DNA of 64,000 nucleotides, taken from Halochromatium glycolicum (lineage in GTDB: Bacteria > Pseudomonadota > Gammaproteobacteria > Chromatiales > Chromatiaceae). A model generated the notes under the pieces. The model was given only the letters and a program-made list of their open reading frames with translations. It had not been told where the DNA came from and searched no databases. Of the stretch, positions 54,116 to 62,118 are shown one piece after another. A program made the translations under genes and the position numbers. The DNA lies in NCBI RefSeq assembly GCF_016584085.1, contig NZ_NRSJ01000004.1, positions 124,001 to 188,000 of the forward strand, given 5' to 3'. How positions within the stretch are numbered: the first letter of the stretch is position 1; each line of letters begins with the position of its first letter.

Positions 54116-54220
54116 TTAGGGTGGTCCGCAAATAGCCCGAGTAGCGCCGGCTAGCCGGCGGCAAGAATCACTTGGCTGCCCTTGCATCCAAGGTTCAATT
54201 GCTTGCGGACAGACCCTTAG
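54116..54220. repeat. Small inverted-terminal-repeat element (MITE-like)
   Basis: Between divergent uvrB and the aminotransferase, TTAGGGTGGTCCGCAA (54116-54131) is answered in inverse orientation by TTGCGGACAGACCCTTAG (54203-54220), with GTCCGCAA/TTGCGGAC as a perfect core. Inside is a perfect 16-bp palindrome CGCCGGCTAGCCGGCG (54145-54160). The roughly 105-bp unit encodes nothing visible and resembles a miniature mobile or repeat element. Confidence 0.45.
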
Positions 54221-54302
54221 CTCGAGACCCCTGGCCTGACTAGGGCGCTGCTGTTGCCTTGATCTGCCTTTATCTACTGCGCTACCCCGAGATTCATCAG
54301 CG

Positions 54303-55490
54303 ATGACCACCAAGCTCTCCAATCGTGTCCAAGCCGTCAAGCCATCGGCCACCCTTGCCATCACAGCACGCGCCAAGGAGCTGCGTGCAGCGGGGAAGGA
54401 CGTGATTGGTTTGGGGGCAGGGGAGCCGGATTTCGACACGCCCGATCACATCAAGCAGGCCGCCATCGACGCCATCAAAGCCGGCTTCACCAAGTACACG
54501 GCGGTTGACGGCACGATCGAGCTCAAGCATGCCATCATCGCCAAGTTCCAGCGCGACAACGGGCTCGACTATGCGCCGGAGCAGATCCTGGTCTCCTGCG
54601 GCGGCAAGCAGAGCTTCTACAATCTGGCGCAGGCGGTGCTGGACCCGGGCGACGAGGTCGTGATCCCGGCGCCGTACTGGGTGTCGTATCCGGACATGGT
54701 GCTGCTCGCCAGCGCCGCGCCGGTGCTGGTGCAGGCCGGGGCCGAGCAGCGGTTCAAGATCACGCCGAACCAGCTGCGCGGTGCGATGACCGACAAGACC
54801 AAGCTGGTCGTGATCAATAGCCCGTCGAACCCGACCGGAATGGCCTACAGCCGCGATGAGCTCGAAGCCCTTGGCGACGTGCTGCGCGACTTCCCGCGCG
54901 CGCTGATCGCCACCGACGATATGTACGAGCATATCCTGTGGCCGGATCGCGGCGCCTTCGTCAACATCGTGATGGCCTGCCCGGATCTGCTGCCGCGTAC
55001 CATGGTGCTCAACGGCGTCTCCAAGGCCTACTCGATGACCGGCTGGCGCATCGGCTACGCCGGCGGACCGGAGGCGGTGATCAAGGCGATGAAGAAGGTG
55101 CAGTCGCAGAGCACCTCGAACCCGACCTCGATCGCGCAGGTGGCCGCCCAAGCGGCACTCGAGGGGCCGCAGGAGTGCATCGGCGAGATGCTCTCGGCGT
55201 TCAAGGAGCGCCACGACCTTGTGGTCGAGCGATTGAACGCCATCCAGGGCATCGAATGCCTGCCGACCGACGGCACCTTCTACGTCTTCCCGAAGGTACA
55301 AGGTCTGATCGACGCGCTAGATGGCGTGCGGACCGATCTCGAGCTTGCCGAGCAGCTGATCGAACAGGCCGGTGTCGCGCTCGTCCCCGGCTCCGCGTTC
55401 GGCGCGCCCGGCTACGCGCGGATCTCGATCGCCACCAGCCGGGAGAACCTCGAGAACGCGCTCGACCGCCTGGCCCGTGTCGCGGGCTGA
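54303..55490 (+). CDS. Aspartate aminotransferase, class I
   Basis: The 395-residue PLP enzyme begins with SNRVQAVKPSATLAITARAK, typical of the bacterial subgroup I-gamma aspartate (often aspartate/prephenate) aminotransferases. Other marks are VIGLGAGEPDFDTPDHIK, APYWVSYPDMV, INSPSNPTGMAYSRDEL, the PLP lysine in LNGVSKAYSMTGWRIGYAGG, and a C-terminal Arg in YARISIATS. It makes aspartate from oxaloacetate and glutamate. It is a single gene, followed by tRNA-Asn 108 bp later. Confidence 0.93.
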   Translation: MTTKLSNRVQAVKPSATLAITARAKELRAAGKDVIGLGAGEPDFDTPDHIKQAAIDAIKAGFTKYTAVDGTIELKHAIIAKFQRDNGLDYAPEQILVSCGGKQSFYNLAQAVLDPGDEVVIPAPYWVSYPDMVLLASAAPVLVQAGAEQRFKITPNQLRGAMTDKTKLVVINSPSNPTGMAYSRDELEALGDVLRDFPRALIATDDMYEHILWPDRGAFVNIVMACPDLLPRTMVLNGVSKAYSMTGWRIGYAGGPEAVIKAMKKVQSQSTSNPTSIAQVAAQAALEGPQECIGEMLSAFKERHDLVVERLNAIQGIECLPTDGTFYVFPKVQGLIDALDGVRTDLELAEQLIEQAGVALVPGSAFGAPGYARISIATSRENLENALDRLARVAG

Positions 55491-55553
55491 TTGACGCCTG
55501 TTGTCGGCCGACCGGCTCACCAAGCGGAAGTCACCGAAGAGGCGTTTTGCCGC

Positions 55554-55582
55554 TTGACGACTTAACGAGGGAAAGGTAGTAT
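55554..55582 (+). promoter_or_regulatory. Promoter of tRNA-Asn
   Basis: TTGACG (55554-55559) and TAGTAT (55577-55582) are separated by exactly 17 bp, and the tRNA begins 17 nt after the -10 hexamer. Confidence 0.75.
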
Positions 55583-55598
55583 ACGCGGCTCGATCAAT

Positions 55599-55674
55599 TC
55601 CCCGATAGCTCAGCTGGTAGAGCAACTGACTGTTAATCAGTGGGTCACTGGTTCGAGTCCAGTTCGGGGAGCCA
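55599..55674 (+). tRNA. tRNA-Asn (anticodon GTT)
   Basis: The 76-nt gene folds as a standard cloverleaf: acceptor TCCCCGA/TCGGGGA with discriminator G and encoded CCA, D-arm GCTCAGCTGGTAGAGC, anticodon stem CTGACT-GTTA-ATCAG with anticodon GTT, and T-arm CTGGTTCGAGTCCAG. Its 3' end is the left border of the degraded genomic island that follows and was the probable integration target. Confidence 0.98.
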
Positions 55675-55684
55675 ATTCAAGCAC

Positions 55685-56248
55685 TTAGCTAGCCTCCTTT
55701 GTCGGTTCGGGTCGGGCGTGACTTAAACGTGATTTGGAACGGTCGAGGTGAGCGACGGCAGTCCGGAGGTTCTCCGGTGCTAGGTGCGCATAGCGCTCGG
55801 TCATCGCGAGCGTGCAGTGGCCCAGGACATCGCGGACCTCGGCCATTGGGACGCCAGCCTGAACCAGCCAGGCGGCGCAGGTGTGGCGCAGGTCGTGTTT
55901 TTGGTGGGATCCTAGGTGGGACTTGAGGCAGGCGCTGGCTTTGTATTTTTTCTCGCACGGGTCGTGCTGACAGTGGTCGGCAAGCCACCCGATTTGCCAC
56001 TGAACACTCCGCGAGCTTCCGTGCACCTGCCCTAGATCAACCCTCTTGGGCAAAGGTCTCGGCTTAGCATCGGATGCTATGATGACACAAGGACGCGCAA
56101 GGCTAAGGTGTAGTCGCGTCCGCGCATTCGGAGATGCGTGATGGAGCTGACACAACGCCACCTTTGGACGCGCTGAGCCAGGGCTCATGACCCGCGTTGC
56201 CTTTCTGTTCGTTCCTGCAACCCCATTACTGCGGCTGTTGCGCGCCAT
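55685..56248 (-). pseudogene. Tyrosine recombinase remnant with C2H2 zinc-finger motif
   Basis: Next to tRNA-Asn, a minus-strand frame ends with the C-terminal part of a phage-type integrase: HDLRHTCAAWLVQAG with Arg and His, then DVLGHCTLAMTERYAHLAPE with the second His and the Tyr nucleophile. The N-terminal core, with the first catalytic Arg, is missing. Immediately before the HDLRHT motif is CQHDPCEKKYKASACLKSH followed by LGSH, which fits the C2H2 finger pattern C-X4-C-X3-aromatic-X5-L-X2-H-X3-H. Sequence further upstream (about 56060-56248) has no recognisable similarity. It is most likely the leftover of the integrase that inserted the island at tRNA-Asn. Confidence 0.7.
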
Positions 56249-56342
56249 GCTTTCTGACGGCGACAGGACCTGGTCGCCACTCCCCCCGCCCAGCGGAAGC
56301 GGCTCCTGGCCAGGCGCTGTCGTAGCCGCTCATGGCTAACCC

Positions 56343-58010
56343 ATGCTCAAGCTCGAAGCCCTGAAGAAGGACGCCCAGGTCCGCGGCATTCTGCCTGACG
56401 ACATTGTCCGCATCGCCCAGGTCGAGCCGGTCGGCGAGCATGCCGTCACCGTCATCTACAAGGACAGCCAGGGCAACCTCGGCGGGCAGATGCTGATTCG
56501 CACCGACGAGGCGCGTCTGGAACGGGCCCAAGCCGGTCGCCCCTGGGCCTTCGATGCCGATGGCGCGGACTTCAAGCTCGCTCTTGAAGCCTACCGCATC
56601 AGCCAAGCGGCGCTGTTCGACCCAATGATGGCGGTGCACAGCGCCAACGTCGAACCGCTGCCCCATCAGATCGCCGCCGTCTACGAGGCCATGCTGCCCA
56701 AGCAGCCGCTGCGCTTCGTCCTCGCCGATGACCCCGGCGCCGGCAAGACCATCATGGCTGGCCTGCTGATGCGCGAGCTGCTGATGCGCGCCGATGCCCG
56801 GCGCATCCTGATCGTCTCTCCCGGCGGGCTCACCGAGCAATGGCAGGACGAGTTGCTCGAGAAGTTCGACCTGCGCTTTGAGATCTTCAGTCGCGAGAAG
56901 CAAGAGCAGAGCGCGGCCGGCAATTATTTCGAGGAGCAAGACCGACTCATCTGCCGGCTCGATCAGCTGTCCCGCAACACAGACTTCCAGGACAAGCTCT
57001 GCAACACCGAATGGGACCTGATCATCGTCGACGAGGCGCACAAGCTCTCGGCGACGTACTCCGGCAACAAGGTCAGCGAGACCAAACGCTTCAAGTTTGG
57101 GAAGCAGCTCAGCGCCATCGCGCGCCACTTGCTGCTGATGACCGCCACGCCCCACAACGGCAAGGAAGCCGACTTCCAAATCTGGCTCTCGCTGCTGGAC
57201 GGGGATCGTTTCTACGGCAAGTTCCGCGAAGGCACGCACAAGGTCGACGTCTCCGACATGATGCGCCGCATGGTCAAGGAGGAGCTGCTCAAGTTCGACG
57301 GCACCCCGCTGTTCCCCGAGCGTCGCGCCTACACCGCCAATTACGAGCTGTCCTCGCTTGAGGCCTCCCTCTACGAACAGGTCACCACCTACGTGCGTGA
57401 GGAGATGAATCGCGCCGACAAACTCGACGGCAAGAAGCGCAACACCATCGGCTTCGCGCTCACCCAGCTGCAGCGTCGGCTCGCCTCCAGCCCCGAGGCC
57501 ATCTACCAGTCCCTCAAGCGCCGTCGCAAACGGCTCGACGCACGGCTAGAAGAGACCAAGCTCATTGCCAAAGGCCAGGCCGTGCAGGCTGGAAAGGGCG
57601 CAGCAAACGGGCAAGGCCACCAGGTCGCTGAGACCCTCGGCGAGTACAGCGTCAAAAAAAAGAAGCTCGAACTCCCCGAGGACTTCGACGAGCTGGACGA
57701 GGAACTCAGCGCCGAAGATTACGAGCGCTTTGCCGAGCAGGTGGTGGATCAGGCCACCGCCGCCGAGACCATCCCCGAGCTCGAGGCCGAGATACTGATC
57801 CTCAGCGACCTCGAGCGCCAAGCCAAGCAGCTGGTCGAGTCCGGCAACGACAAGAAGTGCGAACAACTCTCCAGCCTGCTGCAAGACCAGCCGGAGCTGT
57901 TCACCGCCGATGGCCGCCCCTACAACGAGCTGATCGCCTCCTGGAGCGCCATCGTCGCCGCCTCCTACGAAACCGGCTCGCGGGGTGAGCAGATTGGTTT
58001 GGGGCTGTGA
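56343..58010 (+). CDS. SNF2/SF2-type helicase, C-terminally truncated (Hma-like defence helicase)
   Basis: The 555-residue frame is the N-terminal half of a large SNF2-related ATPase of the type found in helicase-methylase-ATPase defence loci. It has [20 protein letters not shown], Walker [15 protein letters not shown] (131-136 core), [26 protein letters not shown] (DEAH at 230-233) and [12 protein letters not shown]. The second RecA lobe with motifs V and VI is absent: after LFTADGRP (about 518-525), where the family continues into that lobe, it changes to [20 protein letters not shown] and stops. A deletion fusion with the end of another gene, perhaps a DUF1156-type methylase, is suspected. 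It is unlikely to be an active helicase. The AAA ATPase gene follows 9 bp later. Confidence 0.75.
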   Translation: MLKLEALKKDAQVRGILPDDIVRIAQVEPVGEHAVTVIYKDSQGNLGGQMLIRTDEARLERAQAGRPWAFDADGADFKLALEAYRISQAALFDPMMAVHSANVEPLPHQIAAVYEAMLPKQPLRFVLADDPGAGKTIMAGLLMRELLMRADARRILIVSPGGLTEQWQDELLEKFDLRFEIFSREKQEQSAAGNYFEEQDRLICRLDQLSRNTDFQDKLCNTEWDLIIVDEAHKLSATYSGNKVSETKRFKFGKQLSAIARHLLLMTATPHNGKEADFQIWLSLLDGDRFYGKFREGTHKVDVSDMMRRMVKEELLKFDGTPLFPERRAYTANYELSSLEASLYEQVTTYVREEMNRADKLDGKKRNTIGFALTQLQRRLASSPEAIYQSLKRRRKRLDARLEETKLIAKGQAVQAGKGAANGQGHQVAETLGEYSVKKKKLELPEDFDELDEELSAEDYERFAEQVVDQATAAETIPELEAEILILSDLERQAKQLVESGNDKKCEQLSSLLQDQPELFTADGRPYNELIASWSAIVAASYETGSRGEQIGLGL

Positions 58011-58019
58011 GGTCATCCG

Positions 58020-59210
58020 ATGCGAATCGCCTCGATCCGACTCAAGAACTTCAAGAATTTTCGCGATGCCTGCATCGACGATATCCCGCGCTTGTGCGTC
58101 ATCGTCGGGGCCAACGGCTCGGGGAAATCGACCCTGTTCGATGTCTTCGGCTTTCTCAAGGATTGCCTGACCTTCAATGTCCGTCAGGCGCTGCAGGCAC
58201 GGGGCGGTTTTAATGAGGTCATCAGTCGCAACGTCGATCCGCACGAATCGATCGAGATCGAGCTGCGTTTTCGGATGGAGATTGCCGGTATCGAGCGTCT
58301 CGTGACCTATTTTCTTGAGATTGGGCTTGATGAGCGTAAACCCGTGGTGAGACGCGAGATCCTGAGGTATAAGCGCGGACGCTATGGGTCGCCTTTTCAT
58401 TTTATTGATTTTGCCAATGGGTCAGGGTCTGCAGTCACCAATGAGGAGGATTTCGACAAGCAGGATGATGCCCTAGAACGCGAAATGCAGACCGTTTCTA
58501 GAGATGCCCTTGCAATCAAGGGATTAGGACAGTTCGAGCGCTTCAAGGCCGCGAATTCCCTGCGTCAATTGCTAGAGAATTGGCATGTCTCCGATTTCCA
58601 TATCAACCTCGCTAGAGGCAGCAAGGATGTTATCGGCGAGTCGAATCACCTCTCGGTTACTGGCGATAATCTTCAGCTCGTTGCCCGCAATCTTTTCGAG
58701 AATGCTCCGGATGTTTTCCGCAAGATCGTTTCGGTTATGCAGCATCGAGTTCCTGGTGTCAGCGACGTCGAGCCGATATTGACAGAAGACGGTCGTTTGG
58801 TTCTGCGCTTTCAGGATGAGAGTTCTACCGACCCGTTTATTGATCGGTATGTCAGTGACGGCACGATCAAGATGTTCGCTTATCTGGTCTTGCTGTATGA
58901 CCCTGATCCGCATCCACTGCTCTGCGTCGAGGAGCCCGAAAACCAGTTGTATCCCACCTTGCTGTGGGAGCTCGCTGAAGAATTTCGCGCCTATGCTGAA
59001 CAGGGTGGACAGGTCTTCGTTTCCACGCATTCGCCAGATTTTCTGAACGCTACACAGCTCGATGAAGTGTATTGGCTGATCAGGGAGCAGGGATCGACCA
59101 AGATCAAGCGTGCACGCGATGATGAACAGATTGCCGCCTTCATGGCCGAGGGGGATCAGATGGGCTATCTCTGGAAGGAGGGATTCTTTCGGGGGGCTGG
59201 ACCACAATGA
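58020..59210 (+). CDS. AAA-family (AAA_21/OLD-like) ATPase
   Basis: The 396-residue protein is an ABC/SMC-type ATPase: RIASIRLKNFKNFRDACID, Walker A VGANGSGKSTLFDV (30-38), the signature-like SDGTIKMFAYLVLL, Walker B LLCVEEPENQLYPTLL, and the H-loop FVSTHSPDFLNATQL. Such ATPases paired with a small TOPRIM-like or DUF4276 partner are common in phage-defence islands (PARIS, RloA/RloB-like). It overlaps the DUF4276 frame by 4 bp. Base composition is visibly more AT-rich than the rest of the window (58250-59200), pointing to transfer. Confidence 0.85.
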   Translation: MRIASIRLKNFKNFRDACIDDIPRLCVIVGANGSGKSTLFDVFGFLKDCLTFNVRQALQARGGFNEVISRNVDPHESIEIELRFRMEIAGIERLVTYFLEIGLDERKPVVRREILRYKRGRYGSPFHFIDFANGSGSAVTNEEDFDKQDDALEREMQTVSRDALAIKGLGQFERFKAANSLRQLLENWHVSDFHINLARGSKDVIGESNHLSVTGDNLQLVARNLFENAPDVFRKIVSVMQHRVPGVSDVEPILTEDGRLVLRFQDESSTDPFIDRYVSDGTIKMFAYLVLLYDPDPHPLLCVEEPENQLYPTLLWELAEEFRAYAEQGGQVFVSTHSPDFLNATQLDEVYWLIREQGSTKIKRARDDEQIAAFMAEGDQMGYLWKEGFFRGAGPQ

Positions 59211-59768
59211 CACATTTGGTCTTCTTCCTTGAAGAGCCGTCAGCGAAAGAGCTGTTGCAAGGGATTTTACCCAAGGTGCTGCCGGAGCCGTGTACGACCC
59301 AGTTCGTCGTCTTCGAAGGCAAGCAGGATCTGGAGAAACGCCTACCCATTCGGCTCAGGGCCTGGCTGGAATCCAGAAAGTCAGTTCATCGTCATGCGTG
59401 ATCAAGATTCCGGCGACTGCAAGGCGATCAAGTCCAGACTGGTTGCGACCTGTTGCGCAGCGGGGCAGCCCAGTGCCCTGGTGCGGATCGCCTGTCGTGA
59501 GCTAGAGAGCTTCTATCTCGGCGATCTGGCAGCGGTGGGTCGCGCGATTGGTCCGCGGAACCTGGCCAAGCAGGATCGCAGCGCGAAGTATCGCGAACCG
59601 GATCGCCTGCCCAACGCGGCCCAGGAACTGAAGCGGCTTGCGCCGACCTACCAAAAAGTCGCCGGATCGCGTGCGATTGGTCGTGAGCTGAACCCATCGA
59701 CCAATCGGTCTCGTAGCTTCAATGTGCTAATCACCGGAATTCAATGTCTTGCAGGAGCTGAACGATGA
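59207..59768 (+). pseudogene. DUF4276-family protein, frameshifted
   Basis: Two frames together make one DUF4276 protein: 59207 onwards gives MTHLVFFLEEPSAKELLQGI and FVVFEGKQDLEKRL, stopping at 59401. From about 59375 the +1 frame gives ESQFIVMRDQDSGDC, VRIACRELESFYLGDLAAVG, KYREPDRLPNAAQEL and GSRAIGRELNPSTNRSRSF, ending at 59768. The shift falls near CTGGCTGGAATCC (59363-59376). DUF4276 proteins partner AAA ATPases and are thought to carry a TOPRIM-like nuclease fold (inference). The break should kill the pair unless a sequencing error or a frameshift during translation restores it. Confidence 0.8.
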
Positions 59769-59842
59769 GCCTCAAACCCTGGCGTGAGATCGTCCGCCCG
59801 CGCAAGGAAGATCAGCGGTGGACGATAAGCGTCAAACGATGA
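59765..59842 (+). pseudogene. Duplicated start of the DUF499 gene
   Basis: ATG at 59765 opens MSLKPWREIVRPRKE, almost identical to [15 protein letters not shown] at the start of the DUF499 gene at 60359, over about 45 bp of DNA with only a few mismatches. It then diverges and stops at 59842. The start overlaps the DUF4276 stop (ATGA), and the stop overlaps the ATG of the brnT-like gene (ATGA). Confidence 0.8.
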
Positions 59843-60120
59843 TCAAGCAATTGTTATGGCCTGAGAGTCGGGTCGACCATCTCGCAAGGCATGGCGTTGA
59901 CCCTGATGAGTTTGAAGAAGTCTGCTTTGGGAGATCGATGGTCCTCAAAGCAAAATCTGAAGGCGATAACCCGGTCTATCATGTCCTCGGCGAGACCCTT
60001 GGTGGTCGGCATTTGCTCTGCATCGTCATCAGCTTTCCCGACGGAATGGGCTATCCAGTTACGGCGCGGACGATGACTGACCGAGAGAGAAAACGCTACC
60101 AACAGTGGAAAACGCGATGA
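59839..60120 (+). CDS. BrnT-family toxin
   Basis: From the ATG at 59839 the product is 93 residues; a GTG at 59818 would add seven. It matches the BrnT RNase toxin fold: LLWPESRVDHLARHGVDPDE at the N-terminus, VYHVLGETLGGRHLLCIVIS in the middle, and the C-terminal ARTMTDRERKRYQQW with the family's Arg-rich ending. BrnT is inhibited by BrnA, encoded directly after with a 4-bp overlap. The ATG at 59839 also overlaps the preceding stop, which supports that start. Whether it is toxic here is untested. Confidence 0.82.
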   Translation: MIKQLLWPESRVDHLARHGVDPDEFEEVCFGRSMVLKAKSEGDNPVYHVLGETLGGRHLLCIVISFPDGMGYPVTARTMTDRERKRYQQWKTR

Positions 60121-60362
60121 AACACCTACTCAACACCGATTCAATCTCGGAGCTTGCTGAATTTTGGCAAGCCCATGACCTGACTGATTTCGAAGACGAG
60201 CTTGAAGAAGTCACCACCCCCGTGTTTCAACAAGCAGACCGATTTCAAGTGCGTCTTTCCAGCCGCGATGCCCGCGCGCTGCGATCCAAGGCGCGCCAAG
60301 CTCAGCTCTCGGAGGGAGAGCTCCTCTCTCAATGGGTGCACGAACGTCTCGGTGAAGTATGA
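60117..60362 (+). CDS. BrnA/CopG-like antitoxin
   Basis: The 81-residue protein has the antitoxin pattern of an N-terminal toxin-binding segment ([20 protein letters not shown]) and a C-terminal ribbon-helix-helix type region ([20 protein letters not shown] then [13 protein letters not shown]). It overlaps brnT by 4 bp, and its stop overlaps the ATG of the DUF499 gene by 4 bp. Antitoxins of this kind usually repress their own operon, but no separate promoter is seen inside the chain. Confidence 0.78.
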   Translation: MKHLLNTDSISELAEFWQAHDLTDFEDELEEVTTPVFQQADRFQVRLSSRDARALRSKARQAQLSEGELLSQWVHERLGEV

Positions 60363-60880
60363 GCCTCAAACCCCGGCGCGAGATCGCCCGCCCACACAAG
60401 GATGTCCTGCACGGCACCTTCAAGCAGTCCGAGTTCGCCGCTGACATCTCCCAGGTCGCCAAGGGCACCGCGCCGCCCGAGTACCAAGACGCCGAGGCCT
60501 TCTTCGCCCGCACCTTCATCACCGAGGGCATGCGCCTGCTGCTGATCTCGGTCGCCCAGCGCCTCGCCGGGCAAGGCGGCGATCCGGTGATCCAGCTACA
60601 GACCGCCTTCGGTGGCGGTAAGACCCACACCATGCTCGGGGTCTAACACCTGGCCTCCCGGCAGGTCGGCACCGAGGCGCTGACCGGCATCCCGCCGATC
60701 CTCGATGAGGCCGGTATCACAAACTTGCCGAAGGCCCGCGTCGCGATCCTCGACGGCATCGCCCTGGCGCCCAGTCAGCAGCTGGTCAAAGACAATGGCC
60801 AAAAGGTCACCACCCTCTGGGGCGAGCTGGCCTGGCAACTGCTCGGCGAGGGCGGCGGCGCGGGGATCGCGGTGCATAGC
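60359..60880 (+). pseudogene. DUF499 AAA+ ATPase, broken by a nonsense codon and truncated
   Basis: The frame starts [15 protein letters not shown] and shows the DUF499 N-terminus: [30 protein letters not shown], and the P-loop-containing [19 protein letters not shown] stop at 60644 sits where the family has Tyr (V-Y-H-L; TAC to TAA). The same frame then continues HLASRQVGTEALTGIPP and KARVAILDGIALAPSQQLVK up to about 60880, where it meets a 24-bp inverted repeat and loses similarity. DUF499 proteins are over 900 residues, so only the first fifth is left. With the helicase it marks an Hma-like defence locus without its methylase. Confidence 0.82.
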
Positions 60881-60881
60881 A

Positions 60882-60944
60882 GCTCGGCCGTGGGTCCGGC
60901 CCCGGCTCCGCTACGCTCCGCCGGGGCCGGACCCACGGCCGAGC
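60882..60944. repeat. Perfect 24-bp inverted repeat
   Basis: The arm GCTCGGCCGTGGGTCCGGCC plus CCGG at 60882-60905 is exactly complementary to 60921-60944, around a 15-nt loop CTCCGCTACGCTCCG. It sits exactly where the DUF499 gene breaks off. It has no T-run and is not a terminator. It looks like a palindromic (REP/MITE-type) unit or a recombination scar. Confidence 0.9.
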
Positions 60945-61027
60945 AAGGGCAGCGTCAAGACGCTGCATGTGACCTAACCGGCACAGCTTAAACTCGGGAG
61001 AAAATTGTCCTGGACATGGGGTCCACT

Positions 61028-61369
61028 TCACGAGGACATCCTTGACCCGGATTCGCAGGCCCCGGATGCAGGGCCGTCCGCCGCAGATCTCGGGGTCGAT
61101 CGTGATGCGGTGCAATTCATTTCGCAGACGCAGGCGGCTTCAAACAGCCCTTCGGCATAGCGCGGGGTGGCGAAGCCCGAGGTCCAGTCGCTGACCGCAT
61201 GCGGGCAGTCGCTGCCGAGCAGCGCTGAGTAGTCGACGAGCAGGATGTTCGTGCCGGCATCCCAGTTACAGTGCAGCGCCTTGCGGTGCTCAGCGAAGTC
61301 TCTGCGGTCTTGCCGTCGTTCCGACAGCCAGGCTTGTAGCGGTGCTTTGAGGGCGTTCGGTCTACTCAC
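61028..61369 (-). CDS. Hypothetical protein after persulfide dioxygenase
   Basis: A GTG at 61369 overlaps the dioxygenase stop by 4 bp and opens 113 codons (MSRPNALKAPLQAWLSERRQ start; later HCNWDAGTNILLVDYSALLG). The first 78 residues look protein-like; the last 35 run out of frame across the DUF433 fragment, so the original end is probably lost. No family is recognised. It could be a damaged gene. Confidence 0.35.
   Translation of the reverse strand: MSRPNALKAPLQAWLSERRQDRRDFAEHRKALHCNWDAGTNILLVDYSALLGSDCPHAVSDWTSGFATPRYAEGLFEAACVCEMNCTASRSTPRSAADGPASGACESGSRMSS
61029..61115 (-). pseudogene. DUF433 antitoxin fragment
   Basis: About 29 codons on the minus strand read HRITIDPEICGGRPCIRGLR then IRVKDVL, the conserved N-terminus of DUF433 proteins (VapB-like antitoxins, normally about 75 residues). 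Similarity stops at about 61029 without the C-terminal helix-turn-helix. No good start codon is in frame (TTG at 61115). Confidence 0.7.
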
Positions 61370-62118
61370 CCCTGATCGCTGGCCGAGCAGGGACCGCGGA
61401 ACTGTTCCGGCACATTGGTAGGGCAGGCGCCGCAGTCCTCATTGCCCGGCACCGCAAAGTCGATCTTGCGTGGATAGGGCAGGCCGAGCCCGTCCATCAG
61501 CGCGACGAAGTCCTCTTTCGGGCGGCCCTGACCGAGGCGCGGATTGCGCGCCTTCTCCTGGGCGATGCTCGAGACACAGCGCTGCTCGTAATCGTGGCCG
61601 GGATAGACCAGGGTCTCGTCCGGGAGCGAGAACAGCTTGTTGTGGATGCTGTGGTAGAGCGTCGCGGCATCGCCGGATTGAAAGTCGGTGCGACCACAGG
61701 CCTCGATCAACAGCGCATCACCGGTGAACAGCAGCTTCTGCACCGGGGTATCGATCAGGTAGGCATGGTGATGATCGGTGTGGCCAGGGGTGAACAGCGG
61801 ATGCAGGCTTACCGAGCCGACCACGAAGGCCTCGCCCTCCTGCACGCCGAGATCGGCACAGGGTAGGTCGAGCATCTTCGGATAGGCGGTCTGGCAGCCT
61901 GAGCGCTGTTTCAGCCGCCGCGCGCCGGTGAGATGATCGGCATGCACATGGGTTTCCAGCGTTGCCATCAGCGTCAGCCCGAGGTCCTTGAGCACCTGCA
62001 GATCACGCTCGACGGTATCGATGACGGGATCGATCAGGATCGCCTGGCGGCTGTGCTCACAGGCGATCAAATAGGTATAGGTGGAGGAATCGGACTCGAA
62101 CAGCTGCTTGAAGATCAT
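61366..62118 (-). CDS. ETHE1-type persulfide (sulfur) dioxygenase, MBL fold
   Basis: The 250-residue protein has the metallo-beta-lactamase motif THVHADHLTG (His57, His59, Asp61, His62), FTPGHTDHHHAYL, a TGDALLIEACGRTDFQSGD loop and YPGHDY, the arrangement of ETHE1-like persulfide dioxygenases with a mononuclear iron. They oxidise glutathione persulfide to sulfite, fitting a sulfide-oxidising organism. It starts FKQLFESDSSTYTYLIA like the family; the ATG at 62118 is used, since a frame up to 62310 has no similarity. A Cys-rich C-terminus (CGACPTNVPEQFRGPC) is extra. Confidence 0.88.
   Translation of the reverse strand: MIFKQLFESDSSTYTYLIACEHSRQAILIDPVIDTVERDLQVLKDLGLTLMATLETHVHADHLTGARRLKQRSGCQTAYPKMLDLPCADLGVQEGEAFVVGSVSLHPLFTPGHTDHHHAYLIDTPVQKLLFTGDALLIEACGRTDFQSGDAATLYHSIHNKLFSLPDETLVYPGHDYEQRCVSSIAQEKARNPRLGQGRPKEDFVALMDGLGLPYPRKIDFAVPGNEDCGACPTNVPEQFRGPCSASDQG

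Noticed and set aside
53910..54302. LexA operator for uvrB
   Set aside because: No CTGT-N8-ACAG type sequence was found upstream of uvrB.
55675..61400. Exact attachment-site repeat of the tRNA-Asn 3' end at the right border
   Set aside because: None was found by eye; a computed search is needed before giving island borders.
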